Part shown: piece by piece, positions 1 through 5,629 of the stretch
Layout of the letters: every line of letters begins with the position of its first letter
Position numbering within the stretch: the first letter of the stretch is position 1
Source of the DNA: CAZPAN01 sp964428485
Lineage (GTDB): Bacteria > Actinomycetota > Coriobacteriia > Coriobacteriales > CADBOM01
Direction: 5' to 3'
Assembly: GCA_964428485.1 (NCBI GenBank)
Contig: CAYRYP010000075.1
Span: forward strand, 1 to 5,629
Length of the DNA stretch: 5,629 nt
Program-made: the position numbers and the translations under genes
The notes under the pieces: generated by a model
What the model was told of the DNA's origin: nothing
The model's input: the letters and a program-made list of their open reading frames with translations, nothing else
The model's database searches: none

Positions 1-128
1 TTAACGCAATGTTTTGTGTAGACGGCACCCCGCAAAAGCCCCTAGCAAAGCGCATTATGCCTATTGTGAAAAAGCGTGGTTTGTTTAGCCTGTTTAAGGA
101 AGTGCGAAAGGCGGTGAAGTCCCTGTGA
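1..128 (+). CDS. fixC: FixC, electron-transfer flavoprotein:quinone oxidoreductase (C-terminal end only)
   Basis: The frame starting at base 3 is open from the window edge to the TGA at 126-128 and gives 41 residues ending FKEVRKAVKSL. It is basic (KPLAKR, VKKRG, FKEVRK) and includes FCVDG, which resembles the end of FixC proteins. FixC is the FAD-containing, membrane-associated oxidoreductase that works with the FixAB flavoprotein and FixX to move electrons at low potential (nitrogen fixation in rhizobia; carnitine or other enoyl-CoA-type reductions in enteric and gut anaerobes). The catalytic FAD domain lies outside the window, so the assignment rests mainly on the immediately following fixX, whose GTG start overlaps this stop (GTGA at 125-128). 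The region is AT-richer than everything after base 424. The call is fairly secure from context but weak from this fragment alone. Confidence 0.75.
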   Translation, partial: NAMFCVDGTPQKPLAKRIMPIVKKRGLFSLFKEVRKAVKSL

Positions 129-424
129 AGCCAGTAGCGGAAATCACTGTCAATGTTGATGAGCTGCTTAGCGTAAACAAGTACAACGTTGATGAAGATA
201 ATGCTCACATTGAATTAGTGGATGAACCAAGCGATGAAGAGTTCCGCAAGCTAGTTCTTCTGTGCCCGGCAGCTTTGTATAAGGTAGATGAAAAGGGTAA
301 GAAGAGCTTTGACTATGCGGGTTGTTTGGAATGTGGGACCTGCCGTATAGCCTGTGAAAGCACCATCCTGACTAAATGGGATAACCCACAGCCTACCATG
401 GGTGTGGAATACCGCTTTGGCTAG
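125..424 (+). CDS. fixX: FixX, ferredoxin-like protein
   Basis: This 99-residue protein closely follows the E. coli FixX pattern (about 95 residues): VNKYNVDED near residues 17-25, a CPAALY segment (C47), then DYAGCLECGTCR with C67, C70 and C73. These four cysteines match the set conserved in FixX and in the ferredoxin domain of ETF:quinone oxidoreductase, and probably hold a [4Fe-4S] cluster. A fifth cysteine, C77 in RIAC, is absent from E. coli FixX as I recall it. The protein ends MGVEYRFG, matching the family GVEFRYG end. FixX passes electrons between FixABC and the acceptor pathway in the cytoplasm, at the membrane face. The start is GTG at 125, overlapping the fixC stop, with AAGGCGGTG (108-116) eight bases upstream as ribosome binding site; this start also aligns with the family N-terminus. 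Strong translational coupling to fixC is expected. Base composition (about 47% GC) and frequent A/T-ending codons differ from the genes downstream. Confidence 0.95.
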   Translation: MKPVAEITVNVDELLSVNKYNVDEDNAHIELVDEPSDEEFRKLVLLCPAALYKVDEKGKKSFDYAGCLECGTCRIACESTILTKWDNPQPTMGVEYRFG

Positions 425-425
425 G

Positions 426-490
426 ATGCTGATGGTGCCCGTCTCCGGAAGTGCGGTCGTGGTCGAGCCTATCGACAGGGGTGAACTGGC

Positions 491-494
<4 letters not shown>
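426..494 (+). pseudogene. Short open frame; possible truncated C-terminal tail of an unidentified gene
   Basis: An open frame from ATG 426 (alternative ATG 432) to TGA 492-494 encodes 22 residues ending GSAVVVEPIDRGELA. I do not recognise the family. Two things suggest it is or was coding: 17 of its 22 sense codons end in G or C, like the downstream genes and unlike fixX, and its stop overlaps the TTG start of the ABC-F gene (TTGA), the arrangement expected of consecutive operon genes. No convincing ribosome binding site precedes ATG 426, because the bases there belong to the end of fixX. It may therefore be the remnant of a longer gene truncated at the composition break, a short leader peptide, or chance. 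The frame stays open upstream only as far as base 372, inside fixX, where a TGA (369-371) closes it. Confidence 0.35.
477..493 (+). promoter_or_regulatory. Ribosome binding site and TTG start of the ABC-F gene
   Basis: AGGGGTG at 477-483 lies seven bases before the TTG at 491-493. No ATG or GTG start in this frame nearby preserves the family N-terminus (IVQLQGVTKSFGGRTLF), so the rare TTG is the best start. The TTG shares two bases with the TGA (492-494) of the small upstream frame, which suggests translational coupling. Confidence 0.7.
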
Positions 495-2577
<2,083 letters not shown>

Positions 2578-2578
<1 letters not shown>

Positions 2579-3261
2579 TGAACAGCTTATTCTTGACTGT
2601 CTTGAACTTGCTGTGCTTCATAGTGGCGTTGACCTTCCATGAGGCTGCACACGCGTTCGTTGCGAGCAAGCTCGGCGACCCAACCGCTAAGAATATGGGG
2701 CGCCGCACACTCAACCCACTCAAGCATATCGATCCGTTCGGCACCGTGGTCCTCCCACTAGCACTGGCGATTATGGGGATGCCCGCCTTCGGATATGCCA
2801 AGCCCGTGCCCTACAACCCGCGCTACTTCAAGAACATAAGAGTGGGCGAGGTGCTCACTGGCCTTGCCGGACCCGCCATGAACCTGATCCTCGCCGTTGT
2901 CAGCGCTATGATCGGCGCGATCGCTAAATCGGTCGCCTGGAGCGCCAGTTCGCAGAATATGGAAGTCTTTGGATGGGTTTGTGGATGGATCTACTACATC
3001 TCCTACTTCTTCACCTACATTAACCTGGCGCTCGCGTTCTTCAACATCATCCCGATTCCGCCACTGGACGGGTCGTCGGTGATAGCGGCGTTCCTGCCCG
3101 ACAGGGCACTGAGAAAGTACTATTCGATCCAGCGGTACGCGCTACCCGTGTTCATGATTGTGTTGATCGTTATGCCGATGCTGATAGGCGTAAATCTGAT
3201 CAGTGTATACCTGAGTAGCACAGCGCAAATGCTTACCTGGGCCTTGTTCGGGATGCTCTAG
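2578..3261 (+). CDS. Site-2 protease family membrane metalloprotease (peptidase M50)
   Basis: This 227-residue, very hydrophobic protein has about five or six predicted membrane segments (roughly 3-25, 54-70, 92-118, 131-158, 186-206 and possibly the C-terminus). The zinc site is complete: HEAAH (H21, E22, H25) in the first segment and NIIPIPPLDG (156-165) with D164 as third ligand. An AGPAMN motif (97-102) is also typical. It has no PDZ domain, so it belongs to the compact YwhC-like M50 group (S2P-M50-like), which is near 210-230 residues long. Such enzymes cut substrates within the membrane; larger relatives (RseP, SpoIVFB, Rip1) release sigma or anti-sigma factors, but the substrate of this compact group is generally unknown and none is suggested here. 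It sits between an ABC-F gene, with which it shares one base, and trpS, 49 bases downstream. I give no gene symbol because the family names are not transferable. Confidence 0.92.
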
Positions 3262-3294
3262 TCGGCTCCGAGCAGGCATGCGAGGAGAACTGGA

Positions 3295-3313
3295 AGGGGA
3301 GAGGGACGAGATG
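3295..3313 (+). promoter_or_regulatory. Ribosome binding site that fixes the trpS start
   Basis: A purine run, AGGGGAGAGGG (3295-3305), lies five bases before ATG 3311. An in-frame ATG at 3278 would add 11 residues (MRGELEGERDE), which are simply the translated ribosome binding region and are not a family feature. It has no comparable upstream purine run. ATG 3311 places TGYRPTGKLHLGH at the usual distance from the N-terminus. Confidence 0.8.
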
Positions 3314-4348
3314 GAAGCCAAGACGATACTCACCGGATACAGGCCCACGGGCAAACTGCACCTGGGACACTGGTTCGGCAACCTGCAGAACATGAAGAGG
3401 CTGCAGGATAACTACGATAGTTACTTCTTCGTGGCCGACTGGCACGCCTTCACCAGCGAGTGGGCCGACACTAGCCATGTCCCGCAGTTTACCGAGGAGA
3501 TGGTTCTCGATTGGATCGCCGCGGGTATCGACCCAGAGAAGAGCGTCGTCTACAGGCAGTCCGACATCCCCGAGGTCGCCGAACTCACGCTCTACCTCGC
3601 TATGATCACCCCTATGTCGTGGCTGGAGCGCGTACCTACCTACAAGGAGCAGCAACAGCAGATCAGCGACAAGGACCTCAACAACGTCGGCTTCTTCGAG
3701 TACCCGCTGCTGATGGCTGTGGACATCCTCATCATGGACGCCGATGGCGTGCCGGTGGGAGAGGATCAGCTACCCCACCTCGAGTTCTCCCGCGAGATCG
3801 CCAGACGCTTCAACTATACCTACGGCAAGCACGAGTGGGCGACGGACGGCAGCGGCGAGGAGATCATAGAGCAGATCCTGCGCGAGCCGCAGGCTATCAT
3901 CAATGAGGCGGGAGCCAAGGTGCCGGGTCTCGACGGGCGCAAGATGTCCAAGAGCTACGGCAACTCCATCTTCATCAACGACACCCCCGAGTCTATGCGC
4001 GAGAAGGCCATGAGCTGCATGACCGATCCCGCACGTCAGCGCAAGACCGACCCGGGAAATCCCGACATATGCCCGCTGCACCAGATTCACAAGCTGATCG
4101 GAGATGCGGCTGACATCGCCCAGTGGGACGCCGATTGCAGGTGTGCCAACTGCGGGTGCGTAGCGCACAAGAAGGCGTTCGCCGACGATCTGATCAGTTA
4201 CTTTGCGGAGTTCGAGGCCAAGAGATCCGAGATCGGAAAGATCCCGGGTTACGCCAAGGAGGTGCTCGTGGAGGGCGCTCGCAAGGCCAGGCCGCGCGCT
4301 CAGGAGACCCTCGAGCGTGTCCGCGACGCCGTACACATCACGATGTAG
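3311..4348 (+). CDS. trpS: Tryptophanyl-tRNA synthetase (class I), with variant cysteine-rich insert
   Basis: This 345-residue enzyme activates tryptophan with ATP and charges tRNA-Trp in the cytoplasm. It has the class I signatures: PTGKLHLGH (12-20; HIGH box 17-20) and KMSKS (211-215) within GLDGRKMSKSYGN. VGEDQ..HLE (149-158) and MTDPARQRKTDPGNPD (237-252) are also typical of bacterial TrpRS. Length is normal (about 330-350). After KMSKS the protein carries C254, C276, C278, C281 and C283, in ICPLHQIHK and DCRCANCGCVAHKK. Some TrpRS, such as that of Thermotoga maritima, hold a [4Fe-4S] cluster in C-x22-C-x6-C-x2-C. Here the aligned pattern is C254-x21-C276-x6-C283-x2-H286, with two additional Cys inside, so metal binding is plausible but the ligand set differs. 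The gene lies 49 bases after the M50 gene and 47 before scpA, with no clear promoter or T-box leader in front, and is probably transcribed with them. Confidence 0.97.
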   Translation: MEAKTILTGYRPTGKLHLGHWFGNLQNMKRLQDNYDSYFFVADWHAFTSEWADTSHVPQFTEEMVLDWIAAGIDPEKSVVYRQSDIPEVAELTLYLAMITPMSWLERVPTYKEQQQQISDKDLNNVGFFEYPLLMAVDILIMDADGVPVGEDQLPHLEFSREIARRFNYTYGKHEWATDGSGEEIIEQILREPQAIINEAGAKVPGLDGRKMSKSYGNSIFINDTPESMREKAMSCMTDPARQRKTDPGNPDICPLHQIHKLIGDAADIAQWDADCRCANCGCVAHKKAFADDLISYFAEFEAKRSEIGKIPGYAKEVLVEGARKARPRAQETLERVRDAVHITM

Positions 4349-4355
4349 GCCTAGC

Positions 4356-4374
4356 TCAGCTTTACAAGAGCTGA
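4356..4374 (+). other. Small inverted repeat between trpS and scpA
   Basis: TCAGCT (4356-4361) and AGCTGA (4369-4374) are perfect inverted copies around a seven-base loop. A competing five-base pairing (AGCTC with GAGCT) uses overlapping bases. There is no following run of T, so it does not look like an intrinsic terminator. It could be a weak hairpin that tunes readthrough or mRNA stability between trpS and scpA, or chance. Confidence 0.25.
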
Positions 4375-4395
4375 CAGATTGGAAGCGCTGTTGAC

Positions 4396-5238
4396 ATGCC
4401 CTACCATGTGAAGATCGAATCGTTCGAGGGACCCTTTGAGCTCCTTCTAGAGCTGGTGCGCCAGCAGAAGGTCAAGATAGGCTCTATATCGGTCTCCGAC
4501 GTGGCCGACCAGTATCTCGAGCACATCGATCGCATGAGGGCACTAGATCTTGACGTGGCCAGCGAATTTCTCGACGTGGCGTCGATACTGCTGCTGATCA
4601 AGGCGAGGTCGCTGCTGCCCGACGAGAAGCCGCAGGAAGATCTGGAATCAGAGCTCGGTGAGCTTACTGTTGAGCAGGCCACCGACCTACTCTCCGAGCG
4701 ACTCATTACCTATTTGCAGTACAAGCGCCTCTCACAGATGCTCGGATCTAGGATGCGCAACGAGGCGATGATGCACCCTAGACAGGTGGGACCCGACCCG
4801 GAGTTTCTGGGTCTATTGCCCGATTACCTCGAGGGAGTAACCCTGGAGGGGCTCGGGGTGGTGTGTGCCTCGCTGATGGCCCGCCGCGAGACCTTCCTGC
4901 TCGACGCCGAGCATATAGCGGCCAAACCCATCGCCGTCGATTCCTACGTCGACTCGATCTGCACGAAGATGGCGCAGAGACGCCATGCCACCTTCGAGGA
5001 GCTAGTGGACGACCCGACAGATCTCTCGCACGTCGTGGTCTCGTTCCTGGCCATTCTAGAGATGTACAAGCGTGGGATGATTGATCTAGCGCAGGACGGC
5101 CCTGGCTCCTCGATATCTGTGGACTACGTAGACCCATCGAAGTGGTCCGAGCTTGCGGCTGTCGAAGAGTCAGCGGAGGACGAGGGGGCGAAAGAGGACG
5201 ACACGGCGAAACCCGATGATGGAGGAGACGTATCATGA
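4396..5238 (+). CDS. scpA: ScpA, segregation and condensation protein A (kleisin)
   Basis: This 280-residue kleisin bridges the SMC heads and binds a ScpB dimer to form the SMC-ScpAB complex that organises and segregates the chromosome. The N-terminal SMC-binding part is recognisable from VKIESFEGPFELLLELV (5-21, family FEGPLDLLL), the helix containing VSDVADQYLEHID (33-45) and the strongly conserved DLDVASEFLDVASILLLIKA (51-70) followed by RSLLP. A charged middle region (75-130) would contact ScpB. The C-terminal winged helix spans about 180-245, with VVSFLAILEMYKRGMIDLAQ (214-233). Residues 251-280 form an acidic tail (EESAEDEGAKEDD) not needed by the fold. ATG 4396 has only a modest upstream purine element, GGAAG (4381-4385), ten bases away, but it gives the expected family N-terminus. 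The gene follows trpS by 47 bases and overlaps scpB by four (ATGA), predicting coupled synthesis of the two partners. Confidence 0.96.
   Translation: MPYHVKIESFEGPFELLLELVRQQKVKIGSISVSDVADQYLEHIDRMRALDLDVASEFLDVASILLLIKARSLLPDEKPQEDLESELGELTVEQATDLLSERLITYLQYKRLSQMLGSRMRNEAMMHPRQVGPDPEFLGLLPDYLEGVTLEGLGVVCASLMARRETFLLDAEHIAAKPIAVDSYVDSICTKMAQRRHATFEELVDDPTDLSHVVVSFLAILEMYKRGMIDLAQDGPGSSISVDYVDPSKWSELAAVEESAEDEGAKEDDTAKPDDGGDVS
5221..5237 (+). promoter_or_regulatory. Ribosome binding site for scpB inside scpA
   Basis: GGAGGAG (5221-5227) in the last codons of scpA stands seven bases before ATG 5235, a strong and well-spaced Shine-Dalgarno sequence. It supports the ATGA-overlap start over any later in-frame codon. 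Confidence 0.8.
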
Positions 5239-5250
5239 CGGATCATGACG
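5232..5250 (+). repeat. Nine-base direct repeat around the scpB start
   Basis: ATCATGACG occurs at 5232-5240 and again at 5242-5250, a ten-base period. The first copy contains the scpB ATG and the scpA stop. The second copy contains an ATG (5245) in a different frame that would end after 20 codons or fewer. It looks like a small local duplication at the gene boundary. Confidence 0.6.
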
Positions 5251-5629
5251 CAAGCCCCGTGGACGAAAGCGCGCTGGACGCTGATGCCCTGCCCCAGGAG
5301 TTGACGGATGACGTGGAGGAGGCTGTTGAGCAGGACGGCCCCGATTCGGTTTGGCGCAAGCGCCGCGGCGCGATAGAGGCCATGCTCTTCGTCTCCGACG
5401 AACCCGTAAGTGCCTCCAAACTTTCCGACATGCTCGGGATCACCCTCGGGGAGACCGACGAGATCCTCTGTTCACTCGCAGCGGAGTACTCCGACCAGGA
5501 GCGCGGCATCCAGCTCAGAGAGGTCGCAGGTGGATGGAGGCTCTACACCCATCCCGAGTATCACGAGATCATCGAGAGGTACGTTCTGTCGTGGGACACC
5601 CAGAAGCTCTCCCAGGCGGCTCTGGAGGC
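5235..5629 (+). CDS. scpB: ScpB, segregation and condensation protein B (N-terminal 131 residues; truncated by window end)
   Basis: ScpB is the winged-helix dimer that binds the middle of ScpA in the SMC condensin complex. The visible 131 residues begin with an acidic, probably disordered extension (1-38, with TDDVEEAVEQDGPD) that typical ScpB proteins lack or keep much shorter. The first winged-helix domain follows, with AIEAMLFVSDEPVSASKL (46-63; family IEAILFVSGEPVS), ERGIQLREVAGGWRLYTHPE (89-108; family RGIxLxEVAGGYxLxTxPE) and KLSQAALE (124-131), where the window stops just before the second winged helix. The ATG overlaps the scpA stop by ATGA behind a strong ribosome binding site, so this start is preferred. 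A start nearer residue 46 would remove the acidic extension, but no better ribosome binding site is seen there. In many genomes scpB is followed by a pseudouridine synthase gene; that cannot be tested here. Confidence 0.95.
   Translation, partial: MTDHDASPVDESALDADALPQELTDDVEEAVEQDGPDSVWRKRRGAIEAMLFVSDEPVSASKLSDMLGITLGETDEILCSLAAEYSDQERGIQLREVAGGWRLYTHPEYHEIIERYVLSWDTQKLSQAALE

Noticed and set aside
425..490. Possible terminator after fixX or promoter for the ABC-F operon.
   Set aside because: No stable hairpin with a T tract and no good -35/-10 pair could be seen. A promoter may exist but cannot be supported.
3770..4336. A 188-codon open frame on the minus strand over trpS.
   Set aside because: It is antisense to the conserved KMSKS-containing half of TrpRS, resembles no family I know, and is explained by codon bias of the real gene.
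4349..4395. Possible terminator, T-box or promoter between trpS and scpA.
   Set aside because: Only a six-base inverted repeat is present, with no T run, no T-box features and no convincing -35/-10 pair; the gap is 47 bases.

Overview
The window looks like a chromosomal segment of an anaerobic actinobacterium. The best guess is class Coriobacteriia (the Olsenella/Atopobium/Collinsella area), based on the gene order ABC-F ATPase, M50 site-2 protease, trpS, scpA, scpB, the roughly 60% GC of that block, and an adjacent fixCX pair that feeds anaerobic electron transfer. The taxonomy is inferred from gene content and family recall, not from a search. All genes are on the + strand and packed tightly. 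No tRNA, rRNA, CRISPR array, insertion sequence or phage gene is visible.

Region 1 (1-424) holds the last 41 codons of fixC (flavoprotein:quinone oxidoreductase) and the complete fixX ferredoxin gene, overlapping by GTGA. By hand count, bases 1-420 are about 47% GC (197/420).

Region 2 (425-490) is a short junction with no clear terminator or promoter. Composition rises abruptly here: bases 421-780 are about 60% GC (217/360). A small open frame (426-494) looks like the C-terminal tail of an unidentified gene. It ends in a TTGA overlap with the ABC-F start, so the original upstream neighbour of the ABC-F gene may have been cut away at this point, biologically or by assembly.

Region 3 (491-5629) is a probable operon. 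It contains an ABC-F translation-factor-type ATPase (TTG start), a 227-residue M50 rhomboid-independent membrane metalloprotease sharing one base with it, tryptophanyl-tRNA synthetase 49 bases later, the condensin kleisin ScpA 47 bases later, and ScpB, which overlaps scpA by ATGA and runs off the window. The cluster mixes translation (ABC-F, TrpRS), membrane proteolysis (M50) and chromosome segregation (ScpA/ScpB with SMC). Only ScpA and ScpB have an obvious direct partnership.

No undescribed system is evident. The points most worth a second look are the composition break at about 425, an altered Fe-S-type cysteine motif in TrpRS (last Cys replaced by His, plus two extra Cys), and a stretch of the ABC-F linker whose codon statistics favour another reading frame.
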